Shown here piece by piece: positions 21,301-35,139 of a DNA stretch of 64,000 nucleotides (its first letter is position 1; each line of letters opens with the position of its first letter). Both the position numbers and the translations under genes were made by a program. The notes under the pieces are model-generated. The model had not been told where the DNA came from. It did no database searches and saw only the letters and a program-made list of their open reading frames with translations. This DNA comes from Rhynchopus sp. YZ270_cl-10 (taxonomy: Eukaryota; Euglenozoa; Diplonemea; Diplonemida; Diplonemidae), in contig OZ037879.1 of NCBI GenBank assembly GCA_964035575.1, forward strand, positions 310,001-374,000. Reading direction: 5' to 3'.

Positions 21301-24300
21301 CGCCACGTTCGCGACAGCAGAGACGTCGCTGGCAGCGCATGTGCACGTCCAGTCTCCGGTGGAGTCGGGCGAGGTGTTCGGGTCTGTGCATGTTTGTCCT
21401 GCGTTGGCACAGATGTTGCCACCGCCGTGGTCCGCGCAGGTCAGGCACACAGACGCACACTCGTCGAGCACACACGTCGCTGCAGCTGCCACTGCAAAGA
21501 CATCACCTTGCGAGCAGTGGCACTCCCAGTCCTCCCGGAAGGCGGGTGTCGGCTTCGGGTCAATACAGACTTGCCCCTGCTCCTCGCAGGTGCGGAAGAC
21601 TTCCTCGATGTTGCACTCGTTCAGGATGCACTGCGCAGCACGGCCAAGCCCCACACCAATCTGTCCACCCGGGCAGCGGCACTCAAAGTCGTTCAGCGAT
21701 GCTGCGTCGGTGTTCGGGTCGACGCAGAGCTGGGCATCCCCGCAGACACCTTCGTTGGCAAGAAGTGCACACTCGTCCACAGCACACACAGGGATACCGA
21801 GGGTCCTGCGTGCGTTCGCCGGCGGCTTGCACACACAAATCCAGTCGCTCACAGACCGTGCGTCCTTGTTCGGGTCCTCGCACAACGTACCCACCCGGGT
21901 GCATGTGTTCCCAGACCCATGGTCCGCGCAGGTGGCGCAAACCTCTTCGCACTCGTCCAGCTCGCACAAAGCGGCCTTTCCAACAGCAGTCCCCGTCAGG
22001 TGGTCGGCAGACGCGCATTTGCACATCCAGTCCCCAAGGGAGGAGCCGTCGGTGTTCGGGTCAACACAGAGTTGCTGCTTGCCTGTGCACGTTGCGAAGG
22101 CGCAGGTCGCGCACATGTCCACACATTCGTCCAGAACGCATATGGCCGGTGCGCCCTGCTCCGGGATACCTGTTGCGGGCTCGAGGCATTCGCATTCCCA
22201 GTTCCCCAGAGTCGCGACATCGGGGTCGATGCAGAGCTGCCCCTTCGCGTGGCACACTGCGGCAACTGCGGCGATCTTGCATTCACTCTCGGCAGGGGTG
22301 CAGTCGGCAGGCCCCATCAGCGCAGAGCCGGTCTTGACAGCAGAGGAGCCTGTAAAGCTGACCGGGCACTGGCACTTCCACGTGTCTTCGGTTTCAGTGT
22401 CGTCATCGACGCAAAGCTGGCCGTAGGTGTGGCACGTGGCCTCATGCGTGATGCATTCATCTATGAAGCACGATGCCAGACCACCCTGGACGGGCAGACC
22501 CTCAGCAGGCCTGACACAGCGGCACTCCCATGTATCCGTTGCGGCCCAGTCCCAGTCAAAGCAGAGCTGCCCTGCGCACACGCTCTTCGTTGCTGCGTCG
22601 AGACACTCGTCGATCTCGCAGGCAGCAATCTCTGCGACGGCAGAGGAGTTCGTCTCAGGGCAGATGCACTGCCAGTCACCAAGGGAGGCCTGCGCCTGGT
22701 TGGGGTCGAAGCAGGTCTGCCCGACAGCCTCGCAGAGGTTCTCCGACGCACCAGGGGGCATTGCGGTCATGACGCCGTTCACCACGCACTCGTCGAGTGT
22801 GCACTCTGCAGGGCCTTCGTTACGACGTGTCCTCTCCTGCGGGGGCGGGCAGAAGCAGTACCAGAAGCCCTCAAGGGTGGGCTCCTGGTCAATACAGTGC
22901 TGTCCAGCAGCCTCGCACACACTGCCGTGCACAACGCATTCGTCGAGCTTGCAAGACGCAGTCTGAGCCACAGCCGTTCCGTACCAGGGGGCGACGCAGT
23001 TGCATGTCCAGTCGCCGAGGGCATCGCCTGAAGTGTCGGGGTCGCTGCAGGTCTGGCCCTTCTCCCCGCAGAGCGCATCACCGTGCAGCTCGCATTCGTC
23101 GATGCGGCATGCGGCCACCGTCGCAGTGGCAAGACCCTTGAGGGGCGCACGGCACACACATTCCCAGTCTCCAAGGCGCGTGTTGTCTGCATCTCTGCAG
23201 TCCTGGTTGACAGTGGTGCAAGTGGAGCGGTGCACCTCACACTCATCGACAACGCACACCGCAGCAGCATTGCGCTGTGCACCAGAGGAGGGCGCACGGC
23301 AGCGGCACTCCCAGGTGCCCAGCCCGGTCACGGGGTGGGTGTCCTCGTCGACGCACTGCTGGCCTGCGTCGGTGCAGGTTGACATCGCGCACGTCGGGCA
23401 GAGGGAGACGCATTCGTCAAGCTTGCACACAGCAGCACCCATGCTTCCGGGCACACCTGTGGCAGGAGGCACACAGCGGCAGCGCCAGTCACCTGCCGTC
23501 GCCTTGTCAGGGTCGTCACACACCTGCCCCGCAGACGTGCACACATCGCTCACAGTCGGATCCTCACACTCTCCAACAAGAATGCACTCCGCGGCCTTCA
23601 TCGGCATAGCAGCCCCCGTTGACGGCGCAACGCAGTGGCACTCCCAGTCGTCGAGGCTGTCCACACCTTTGTGAGGGTCCGCACACATCTGTCCCCGCTC
23701 GGTGCAGACGTGGCCGTGCTGCATGCATTCGTCCACGAGGCACAGTGCAGGGCCCTTGACAGCGGAGCCGGATGCAGGCAGCGGACAGCGGCACTCCCAG
23801 TCGCCAAGGCTGTCGCCCGCAGTGTTCGGGTCCACGCACTGCTGGCGGGAGGCAAGGCAGACGTGCTCTGCACGGTCACATTCGTCAGTTGGGCACTGCG
23901 CTGCAGAGGCGGTGGCCTGCAGTGTGGATGGGGCTGGGCAGTTGCACACCCAGTCGCCCACACTGCGGAAGGTCGGGTTCGGGTCGGTGCAGGTCTGTCC
24001 TGCAGCAGAGCAGGTGGTCTTTGCGCACGTCGCACACTGTCCAACGCATTCGTCAAGTGCACACTGTGCAATGGACGCAACAGCACTCCCAGAGGACGGC
24101 GCCAAGCAGACACACCGCCAGTCCCCATTCCGCGTCTTGTTGTTGTCAACGCAGTCCTGCGGCGGCGACGCACCAGAGCACATCCAACGGTTCTGCACGC
24201 ACTCGTCCAGCTCGCAGACAGCAGCACCAAGCTTCCTGCTTGCAGAGGACGGCTGCGGGCACACACACTCCCAGTCATTCAGGGCGAAGACGTCGGGGTC

Positions 24301-27300
24301 GATGCAGGTTTGGTTGGCCTTCTTGCATTCGTCGCCGTGGATGAGGCATTCGTCCGTTGTGCACGTGGCAGGGGCAGCGGTGTGTGTCCCTTGGCGTGGC
24401 GGTGGGCAGACACAGTCGAAGTCGCCAAGGTTGTCAAGGTGTGAGTCGTGGCAGAGCTGACCTGCGTCGGTGCAGAGCTGTCCGGGGATCTTCCCGTTGA
24501 CTGGGGAAGTGCATTCGTCGAGACTGCAGACGGCGGCAGCGTTGCTTGAGAAGATGGCCTGCAGGGGTGCAGGACATCTGCACTGCCAGTCGCCTGTGGA
24601 GTACCCTTCAGTGTTGACGTCGACGCACTCCTGCCCCACCGCCTCGCAGACGTTCCCACCGCCTTTGTTAGCGCATGTCTCACACTCAGTGGAGCATTCG
24701 TCAACCATGCATGAAGGCACGACACCACCCACCTGGTACGACGTGCCAATAGTGCACTTACAGTACCAGTTCGAGGACACGCTGTGGTCCGGGTCGACGC
24801 ACTCCTGGTCCTCGGTCTGGCAGATGTTGCCACGTCCGTCGCGGTCTGCGCATGTCGGGCAGATGGCAGCACATTCGTTAAGGAGGCAGGTGTCAACAAG
24901 GGCACCCTGCTGTGCGCCCGAGGCGGGGGGCGTGCAGTGGCACTCCCAGTCGCCTGTGGCGGTGGTGTCGGGGTCTACGCAGATCTGCCCAGCAGCGGTG
25001 CACGCAGAGCCGAAGGTGGTGCACTCATCATCCGTGCAAGCCGCAACAGGGCCTGCAGTGTGCACATTGCGCGACGGGGGCGGGCATTTGCACACCCAGT
25101 CGCTCAGATGCTTCGGCGAGCGGCTGAGGTCCTCGCACTCCTGTCCAGCATCGGTGCACGCTGTTCCTGCGCAGGTAGGACACACCGCAACGCACTCATC
25201 AAGCTTGCACACCGCAGCACCCAACGGCGTTGCACTCCCCGTAGAGGGCGCAACACACTTGCACACCCAGTTGCCACTCCGCGTCAGGTCCGGGTCCTCG
25301 CAGGTCTGTCCATGCAGCTCGCATACGCCCTGCACACCAGAAGTACGCTGCTGACACGTTGTGCAGACCTCCACACACTCATCGAGGACGCAGTCCGCAG
25401 GCGCACCCTGCACTGCGGTGCCCTTGTAGGGCGGGATGCAGGAGCACTCCCAGTCTCCTGTGGTGGAGGGGTTCGGGTCGGTGCAGTGCTGGTCGACGGC
25501 GGTGCAGATGTGTTCGTTGTCGAGGCACTCCTGTGGGGGCAGGCAGGAGGCGGGGGTCTGCTGGCCGGGGACTCCCTTGTCGGGGGCAACGCAGGTGCAG
25601 ATCCATGTGTTGAGAGTGGTGACGTCGGGGTCGAGGCAGGCCTGGCCGTGTGTCATGCAGGTCTCCGAATGCGTCATGCACTCGTCCTCCTCGCACGCGG
25701 CGGCGGTGTTGACAGAAGAGCCCACAGCAGGCGCAACGCAGTCGCAGTACCAGTCGCCAGACTTCGTCTCGTCAGGGTCCACACAAAGCTGTCCGTTCGG
25801 GCACACCCCACCGTTGTCCTCACACTCGTCTGACTCGCACACCGCAACGTTCGTCACCGCAAAGGTGTGGGACGGCAGCGCACACCTGCACACCCAGTCG
25901 CTGCGGGAAGATACCGACTTGTCCTTGTCCTCGCACTCCTGGCCCGCAGACGCACAAAGGTTCCCCTTACCGTCGTCCTTGTCCGCGCAAGTCGGGCACA
26001 AGACAACGCACTCATCAAGAATGCAGTTGTCCACAGGTCCCGCCACCTGCACACCAGTCGCAGGGGCAGCGCATTTGCACATCCAGTCGCTAAGGGAGTC
26101 GTCAGTGGGCTTGGGGTCCTCGCAGACCTGGCCCACAGCGGTGCAAATGTTCTGTGCATTGTCGACTGCACAGGTCGGGCAGATTTCAATGCATTCGTCG
26201 AGCTCGCATGTGGCAGGTGCCATGAGCTGGCGTGCCTTCGTGGCGCCAGAGGTGCAGACGCAGTACCAGTTATCGAGGGAGGAGGGTGCGGTGTTGTCGT
26301 CGACGCACGTCTGGTGGCGTGCCGTGCACGTTGCCGCATGTGTCACACACTCATCCATGCCGCAGTCGGCAGGCTGCTGCAGTCCCACACCTCCCGACGC
26401 AGGCTGCACACACTGGCACTGCCAGTCCCCGGAGACCTGCTTGTTAGGGTCCACACAAAGCTGTCCCGCATCCGTACACACGTTGTTCATGGCCGACGGA
26501 ACACCAGGAATAGCAGGGCGTGGTGCCTTGCCGCCGTCTTGCGGGACGCTCCCTGCAACGGAGCATGCCTGGCGGCGTGTGGCCATGCAGTGCGGCTTGT
26601 CCTTGTTGTAGGAGTGGCTCTGTGCGACGTAGCACCAGTCGCCCTCGGGCGCGCCGTTCGGGTTGCAGCACCCTGTGGTGCAGGGCTCCGAGGACCCGGG
26701 ACCTGGGGGGAGGGTGATGGGGTTGCCGTTGCCGTCGGAGAAGAGAGCTGTCCACCCGCAGGCACAGAGGCAGCCGTCCTGGGTGTAACGGTCCAGGTGG
26801 GTGCAGTTCACGGCACCGGAGAACTCGCGGCACTCGTCCAACTCGTCAGTGCACATGTCCACAGGTGCGGCGACAGCGAACTTGCCACTCACCTTGCACG
26901 TACACGTCCAGTCACTCAGACTCGCCGTGGTAGTGACAGGGTCGCGGCACACCTGGTTGTTCTCCGTGCACACATTGCCCTGGTCCTGGTCCGCACACGT
27001 CGGGCACACCACCTCGCATTCATCCAGCAGGCAGTGCAGAACAGGGCCCAAGGTCTGGGTGCCCGACGCCGGCGGAGGGCACTGGCACATCCAGTCGTCC
27101 TTGGAAGTGGCGCTCTTGTCGACACAGACCTGCCCTGCGTCCTCGCACGTCAGCCTGTTGGCGTTGACAGTGCATTCGTCCTCTTCACACTGCGCAGCCA
27201 TGCCAATAGCAGTGGTGTTCGAAGGGGGTGGGCAGGTGCACGCCCACGTTCCAGGTGTCTTCACGTCCGGGTCGTCGCACGTCTGCCCACTTGCAAAGCA

Positions 27301-30300
27301 TATCTGCTCCTTCGTCCTGCACTCATCCTCGTCACAGACAGCAACTGCAATCAGCTGGCGGCCGATCTTCGGGTCCTGGCAGACGCACTCCCAGTCGGAA
27401 AGCGTTCTAAGGCTCTTTTCAACGCAGGACTGGCCAGCCTCGACACAGATGTTTCCGTTGCCGTCTTTGTCTGCGCATGTGGGGCAGATAACCTTGCATT
27501 CGTCGACATCGCATGTCGCAGGCTTAGCCGTCGCAGCGCCTGTCTGTGGCGGTGGGCATTTGCAGCGCCAGTCGTGCAGACTCGTGGGGGATGTGTTCAG
27601 GTCCTCGCACTCCTGCCCCACATCCTCGCAGGTCTGTCCACCACCAGCAACTTTTGTGTTGCACGTCTTGCAGACAGCAACGCATTCATCAAGGATGCAG
27701 TCCGCAGGCGCGTTGGCTCCGTTGTTCCCCACAGCGGGTGGGATGCATTTGCACTCGTACTTGCCGTTCGAAGTGTCGGTGCCCGGGTCGCACGTCTGCC
27801 CAACAGAGTGGCAGACGTCGCCGTTCACCTTGCAGTCGCCTGGAGGGTCCACACAGACTGCAGGCTGCATCGCGACAGGGCTGCCCTGCATGGTCTGCGG
27901 CGCGATGCACACACAGTGCCAGTCGTCAGGGGTGGACTTGCTCGGGTCCAGACACTGCTGTGCCTGCTGCTTGCATGTCACGTCGTTTGTCTCGCACTCG
28001 TCCGTCGTACAGTCGGCCTGGCCACCAACGTTGGAGATGTGCTGGTTTGGCGGCGGGCACACACACTTCCAGTCATCCGGCTGGTTCTGGTTCGGGTCCT
28101 GGCAGTTCTGCCCACCACATGTGTCTTTGTTGTCCACGCATTCGTCCGTGAGGGGCTCCGGTGTTGGTGCTGGGGTGGGCGCGTCTGTTGGCGGTGTTTC
28201 CGTTGCTGGTGGCATGGTCGGTGGTGCGCTTGTTGCAGGTGCGTCGGTTGCGGGTGACTGTGTCGAAGGTGCGTCGGTGGCGGGGAGCGGCGTGGGCGGC
28301 ACGGCTGTCGGTGGCGCGCTTGTTGCGGGTGCTCCGGTGTCGGGTGCAAGGTCGCAGTTCTGGCCGTTCCAATAGCACTTCCGGTTCGTGACGCACGACG
28401 TCTCGGAGCACAGATCGTAGCACACGTTTTCAGTGCACGCACCATCCCAGAGGCATGCCTTGTCCAGCTCACAGTCCTGCTGTGCGCTGAGGTCCGCACA
28501 GGTCAAAGGTGTCTTCGCAAGCACCTTGCCGAACTTGCTGCTCGGGTCACACAGAGTCTGCAGGACGGACCCAGGAATGTCGTCCAGCATCAGGTTCAGG
28601 AAGTGGTCGCCAACAGGGTTGCTCACCAAAGGCTTCAGCTTCGCCTCAGCGTTCTCGTCGTCAAAGGAGTGTGTGGAGAAGCGACGCATCACGATACCAA
28701 ACACAGTCACGTCCTCCGCACGCAGGTCAGCCTGTGCCGCGTCAAGCAGGGAAGGGTACGATGCCTTCCACTTCCTGTCCACGCACGTCCCGCAGGCGCC
28801 GTTGCAGCAAGCGTCGCCGTCGATGTCAGTCAGTCCACCGTCAGCTACAATGATAACAACGTGCTCTCTCCAGTCAGGGCTCTGGTCAGGTGTGAAGGTG
28901 TTGTCAGCCACATCCTGCAGAGCATCGTGCAAGTACGTCCACTGTGCTTGGTAGTTTGCCTCATGCCAGTCAAGGTCCCCGTACAGCTCGTCCCTCCTTC
29001 CGGACAGGTGTCCATCAGTACACTGCCCCACAGCACACCCAGTTGGGTGGTCCTCCTCAGGACGTGCCTCTGCCTTCGAGAACTGGATGAAAGTGATACG
29101 GAATCCAGAGTCACGTGATGCACCAGCCGCACCTGCGTTGTGGTCGTCTCCTGTCAGAGGAACAATCTTCACCCAGTCGCGCATAATCTCGATCAATCCG
29201 TAGAACCCGTGTGCGTGGTTACCGAATGTGCGGCGCATCGAACCAGACCCATCCAGCACAAAGGCAATGTCCAGGTCTGGGCAGGCGTTGAACTGCACAG
29301 CTGTGCAGTACGCACCACCTGCTGCGTGGTGCCACACACAGTCGTCGTCCAACTGACACGGACACCTGTCAGTGTACTTGTTGCAGTTCTTGGGGACACA
29401 TCCAGAAGCGGGGATTGTGACAAACATGCAAGCGGGGTCCTGCACACACGGGTCCTGCGAGGAGTGCTTAGCACATACTGTTGTGGAGCACACTGGCGGT
29501 ACTGCAGTAACATCCCAGTGGCAGGCAAGCTGGTGGTCGCACTTCGTCTCATCCTTCACCATTGTGCACTCTGTCTCCACACACTTGGCCCCCATACCAT
29601 CCCAGAGGCACAGTGCATCCTGGTCGCAGTCCATCTGTGTGTCATGTTTGCACTGCACCGGGCTGCAGTACCCAACCTTGTCAGAAGGAGAGGCAGTGGA
29701 CGGGATCGGGCTTGGCGCGTTCCACACACAACCGTCCTCAGCTTCGCAAGTCGTCTGTGAGATTTTCAGGCACTCCTTTACCTCACACTTGTTGCCACGC
29801 GAACCGTCGTAGTCGCAGACATCAAGCTTGCAGAAGTCTGGGTCACCTGCCGGTGCGTCACAGGGCACAGGCATCGTCACAAAGACGCTGAGGCAGTCCG
29901 GCTCATCTGTGGGTGGGCGGCACGGGTTGTCGATGCAGGAGTCTGCCCACAGTGGGTCCCAGAGGCAGGTGTCATCTTGCTTGCAGGCTGTCTGGTCTTT
30001 GGAGGTGCAGCCAGCTGGGGGCTTGAATTCGCAGTGCGATCCGGCCCAGGTACAGCTCGGGTTGGCATTGCAGTCTGTGTCGCTGCACAGAGGGTAGCAC
30101 ACAGACTCCGTGCACGCAGCAGACTCCCACACACACGCTGCGTCTTGCAAGCACGATCCCTGGTCAAGGCTTGCCGCACAGCCAGGAGCTGTCGTCTTGG
30201 CAAGCGACTTCCCAAACACGCTGTTTGAGTCGCAAAGTTTCGTCAGTACCGTTCCTGCTATCTCGTCCAGCATCAGGTTCATGAAATGCTCATACGTGGG

Positions 30301-33300
30301 TTGTGCTACAAGTGGTGTCAGCTTCGCCTCAGCGTTGTCGTCCTGGAAGGTGTGGTAGTCAAAGCGACGCATCACGATACCAAACACAGTCACATCCTCG
30401 GTACGCAGCTTGGCCTGTGCCGCGTCAAGCGCACCCGGGTATGACGATTTGAAGTTCCTGTCCACACACCGTGGGTTGCCACAGCGGTCCTCACAGCAAG
30501 CGTCACCGTTGATGTCAGTCAGTCCACCGTCAGCTACAATGATAACAACGTGCTCTCTCCAGTCAGGGCTCTGGTCAGGTGTGAAGGTGTTGTCAGCCAC
30601 ATCCTGCAGAGCATCGTGCAAGTACGTCCACTGTGCCTGGTAGTTTGCCTCATGCCAGTCAAGGTCCCCGTACAGCTCGTCCCTCCTTCCGGACAGGTGT
30701 CCATCAGTGCACTGACCCACAGCACACCCAGTCGGGTGGTCCTCATCAGGACGTGCCTCTGCCTTCGAGAACTGGATGAAAGTGAGACGGAATCCAGAGT
30801 CACGTGATGCACCAGCCGCACCTGCGTTGTGGTCGTCTCCTGTCAGAGGAACAATCTTCACCCAGTCGCGCATAATCTCGATCAGTCCGTAGAACCCATG
30901 TGCGTGGTTACCGAATGTGCGGCGCATCGAACCAGACCCATCCAGCACAAAGGCAATGTCCAGGTCTGGGCAGGCGTTGAACTGCACAGCTGTGCAGTAC
31001 GCACCATTTGCTGCGTGGTGCCACACACAGTCACTGTCGGCATCACACGGGCATTGGTCGGCGTGCTTGTTGCAGTTCTTGGGGACACACACGTTCGATG
31101 CATCCCACTGGCACTGGCTGTCGGCGTCGCACGGGTCCTGCGCAGTGTGCACTGCACACACAGTTGTGGAACAGATGGCTGGCACCGTAGTCACATCCCA
31201 GTGGCAAGACATGTCGTGGTCGCAGTCGACTTCGTTCTTGTGCTTTGTGCAGGGTGCTTCCACACACCGACTTCCCATACCATCCCAGAGGCACAGTGCA
31301 TCCTGGTCACAGTCCATCTGTGTGTCATGTTTGCACTGCACCGGGCTGCAGTACCCAACCTTGTCAGAAGGAGAGGCAGTGGACGGGATCGGGCTTGGCG
31401 CGTTCCACACACAACCGTCCTCAGCTTCGCAAGTCGTCTGTGAGATTTTCAGGCACTCCTTTACCTCACACTTGTTGCCACGCGAACCGTCGTAGTCGCA
31501 GACATCAAGCTTGCAGAAGTCTGGGTCACCTGCCGGTGCGTCACAGGGCACAGGCATCGTCACAAAGACGCTGAGGCAGTCCGGCTCATCTGTGGGTGGG
31601 CGGCACGGGTTGTCGATGCAGGAGTCTGCCCACAGTGGGTCCCAGAGGCAGGTGTCATCTTGCTTGCAGGCTGTCTGGTCTTTGGAGGTGCAGCCAGCTG
31701 GGGGCTTGAATTCGCAGTGCGATCCGGCCCAGGTACAGCTCGGGTTGGCATTGCAGTCTGTGTCGCTGCACAGAGGGTAGCACACAGACTCCGTGCACGC
31801 AGCAGACTCCCACACACACGCTGCGTCTTGCAAGCACGATCCCTGGTCAAGGCTTGATGCACAGCCGGGGTGCTTCGTGATAAGGTTCTGCCCAAACATG
31901 CTGTTCGCGTCACACAAACTGTGCAGCACAGCACCAGGTATGTCGTCCAGCATCAGGTTCATAAAGTGAGTCTCAGACGGCAACGATACAAGTGGTGTCA
32001 GCTTCGCCTCAGCGTTGTCGTCCTGGAAGGTGTGGTAGTCAAAGCGACGCATCACGATACCAAACACAGTCACGTCCTCGGTACGCAGCTTGGCCTGTGC
32101 CGCGTCAAGCGCACCCGGGTATGACGATTTGAAGTTCCTGTCCACACACCGTGGGTTGCCACAGCGGTCCTCACAGCAAGCGTCGCCGTCGATGTCAGTC
32201 AGTCCACCGTCCGCGATAATGATAACAACGTGCTTCCTCCAGTCAGGGCTCTGGTCAGGTGTGAAGGTGTTGTCAGCCACATCCTGCAGAGCATCGTGCA
32301 AGTACGTCCACTGTGCCTGGTAGTTTGCCTCATGCCAGTCAAGGTCCCCGTACAGCTCGTCCCTCCTTCCGGACAGGTGTCCATCAGTACACTGCCCAAC
32401 AGCACACCCAGTTGGGTGGTCCTCCTCAGGACGTGCCTCTGCCTTCGAGAACTGGATGAAAGTGAGACGGAATCCAGAGTCACGTGATGCACCAGCTGCA
32501 CCTGCGTTGTGGTCGTCTCCTGTCAGAGGAACAACCTTCACCCAGTCACGCATGATCTCGATCAGTCCGTAGAATCCGTGCACGTGGTTACCGAATGTGC
32601 GGCGCATCGAACCAGACCCATCCAGCACAAAGGCAATGTCCAGGTCTGGGCAGGCGTTGAACTGCACAGCTGTGCAGTACGCACCATTTGCTGCGTGGTG
32701 CCACACACAGTCACTGTCGGCATCACACGGGCATTGGTCGGCGTGCTTGTTGCAGTTCTTGGGGACACACACGTTCGATGCATCCCACTGGCACTGGCTG
32801 TCGGCGTCGCACGGGTCCTGCGCAGTGTGCACTGCACACACAGTTGGGGTACAGATGGGCGTTGGGGCGTATGCGTTCCAGTGGCAGGACATGTCGCGGT
32901 CGCAGTCGACTTCGTTCTTGTGCTTTGTGCAGGATGCTTCCACACACCGACTTCCCATACCATCCCAGAGGCACAGTGCATCCTGGTCACAGTCCATCTG
33001 TGTGTCATGTCTGCACTGCTGCGGGTTGCAGTACCCAACCTTGTCAGAAGGAGAGGCAGTGGACGGGATCGGGCTTGGCGCGTTCCACACACAACCGTCC
33101 TCAGCTTCGCAAGTTGCCTGCGAAACCTTAAGGCATGCCGTGACATCACAGGTAGTGGGGCTGTTGCTCGGGGTGAACCTGCAGACATCAAGCTTGCAGA
33201 AGTCTGGGTCGCCTGCCGGTGCGTCACAGGGAGCAGGAATCGTCACTGCGTGTCCGAGGCAGGCGTCACGTTGTGTGAACGGGCGGCACGGGTTGTCGAT

Positions 33301-35139
33301 GCAGGAGTCTGCCCACAGTGCGTTCCACAGGCAGGTGTCATCCTGGAGACAGTCCTGCTGCGTCTTGCCGGCACAACCAGATGGCACCAGCACACACTTG
33401 TCGCTACTCCACTGACACATCGCGTTCTTCTCACACGTGTCCTGGTTGCACAGAGGGTAGCACACAGTCTCCTCACACTTCACACTCGCAGAATCCCACA
33501 CACACGACGAAGACGTGCCGCAGTCCGCCTCAGCAAGCAGCGAGCACCCCGTCGTAGACCCAGTTTTCGATGCCAAAAGCGTCTTCCCAAACACGCTGCT
33601 CGGGTCACACAGACGATCCAGCACAGTGGTCGGGATGTCGTCCAGCATCAGGTTCAGGAAGTGGGTCTCGACAGGCTCCGTCACAAGTGGTGTCAGCTTC
33701 GCCTCAGCGTTGTCGTCCTGGAAGGTGTGGTAGTCAAAGCGACGCATCACGATACCAAACACAGTCACATCCTCGGTACGCAGCTTGGCCTGTGCCGCGT
33801 CAAGCGCACCCGGGTATGAAGTCCTCCAGTTCGTGTCCACACACCGTGGGTTGCCACAGCGGTCCTCGCAGCAAGCGTCGCCGTCGATGTCAGTCAGTCC
33901 ACCGTCAGCAACAATGATAACAACGTGCTGGCGTCCTGCTGGGCTCTGGTCAGGTGTGAAGGTGTTGTCAGCCACATCCTGCAGAGCGGCATGCATGTAC
34001 GTCCACTGTGCCTGGTAGTTTGCCTCATGCCAGTCAAGGTCCCCGTACAGCTCGTCCCTCCTTCCGGACAGGTGTCCATCAGTGCACTGCCCCACAGCAC
34101 ACCCAGTTGGGTGGTCCTCATCAGGACGTGCCTCTGCCTTCGAGAACTGGATGAAGGTCATACGGAACTCTCCAGTGCCCGTGCTTGCAGCTGCTCCGAC
34201 AGTGTGGTCGTCTCCTGTCAGAGGAACAACCTTCACCCAGTCGCGCATGATCTCCATCAGTCCGTAGAACCCATGTACGTGGTTACCGAAGGAACGACGC
34301 ATCGAACCAGACCCGTCCAGCACGAAGGCAATGTCCAGGTCTGGGCAGGCGTTGAAGGTCGGGCTGGTGCAGTGCGGGTGTGTGCTGTCCTGGTTCCAGG
34401 TGCATTCTTGGTCGTCTGCACAGGCGCAGCGGTCCACCGGGTGGTTGTACTTGTCGCAGCTCTTCGGGACGCAGGCGGAGTACTTTTCGTCGTACATACA
34501 CTGTGCATTGCTGTCGCAGGACGCCTTGGTACCGATCTGCCCGCACTGGGTCTCTCTGCAGTACGCAGCGGTGAGGTCCCAGTGGCATTTGCGGTCGTGG
34601 TTGCACTCAAGCTCGACCTGGTGTGCGCCGCATGCCTTCATCGTGCAGAGGGCTCCGTCCTGTTCGCATCCTCCACGTGAAAAGCACTGGTTTGCGTCGA
34701 GCCCGGCACAGAAGTCCTCACGGCACTGCAGGACGAGGTCTGCTGGCGACGGCGTCTTCGCTGCGAGCACCGGTTCACCCGCCCAGTTACAACCCCCTGC
34801 GGAGCACGTAGACCCCTCCTGGTACAGGCAGGCACGCACACTGCACTCCTGTGTGCTCTGCGGGTCAAACACGCACACATTCACAAAGCAGAAGTCTGGG
34901 TCTCCTGCAGGCGCTTGGCACGGAAACGGAAACTCCACTGCTGCGGACTCACACGTCTGCGCATTGATGTTCGCCACACAGGGATCCCGTGTACACAAAT
35001 CAGGTGCCCATGCCACATCCCACAAGCACCCGCTCAACCCCATGCACGCTGTCTCCGTGCCCTCATCTGCACACGCAGCGCGCGAAGACACTGCCATACA
35101 CAGCACCGCTACTGCCACTACCTGCATCTGCGTTCCCAT
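15368..35139 (-). CDS. Giant vWA/EGF-like type I membrane protein (~6,529 aa)
   Basis: Four exons: 17262-35139, 17061-17216, 16649-16984 and 15368-16587. Introns are 45, 76 and 61 nt (GTATGT, GTATGA, GTATGC donors; CAACAG, CTACAG, AAACAG acceptors), all phase 1 and between EGF modules. The 45-nt intron has no stop and stays in frame, so retention would still give protein. I start at ATG 35139, because the frame upstream has no ATG and MGTQMQVVAVAVLCMAV is a signal peptide. Order: Cys-rich region; four vWA domains at about residues 262-513, 828-1075, 1388-1636 and 1948-2198, each with the metal site DGSGS; Cys-rich cassettes between them; a Thr/Pro/Ala mucin-like linker (about 2263-2330); roughly 85 EGF-like modules of ~47 aa (DEC...GQ.C.DP...DW.C.C..P..G..A..C); a TM helix (about 6427-6452); and an acidic cytoplasmic tail ending DDDDL. 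Probable role: cell-surface adhesion or prey capture (inference). Confidence 0.9.
15800..28145 (-). repeat. EGF-like module array within the giant gene
   Basis: About 85 tandem ~140-bp units encode a six-cysteine module opening with DEC and carrying GQ.C.DP and DW.C.C. Three copies of a different Cys-rich module (CGW...GCCNP...WC) interrupt it near 26510-26830, 20990-21290 and 17380-17700. Confidence 0.9.
28545..34354 (-). repeat. Four tandem vWA cassettes of ~1.68 kb
   Basis: Each cassette is one vWA domain plus a Cys-rich spacer. Copies near 29590-30160 and 31270-31840 look almost identical over ~570 bp at an offset of ~1,683 bp, whereas other parts differ at many sites. That points to recent exchange between cassettes. 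Confidence 0.9.

Noticed and set aside
17935-22426. Large plus-strand frames (668 and 1,100 codons)
   Set aside because: Antisense shadows of the GC-rich, periodic EGF array; composition is repetitive and no domains appear.
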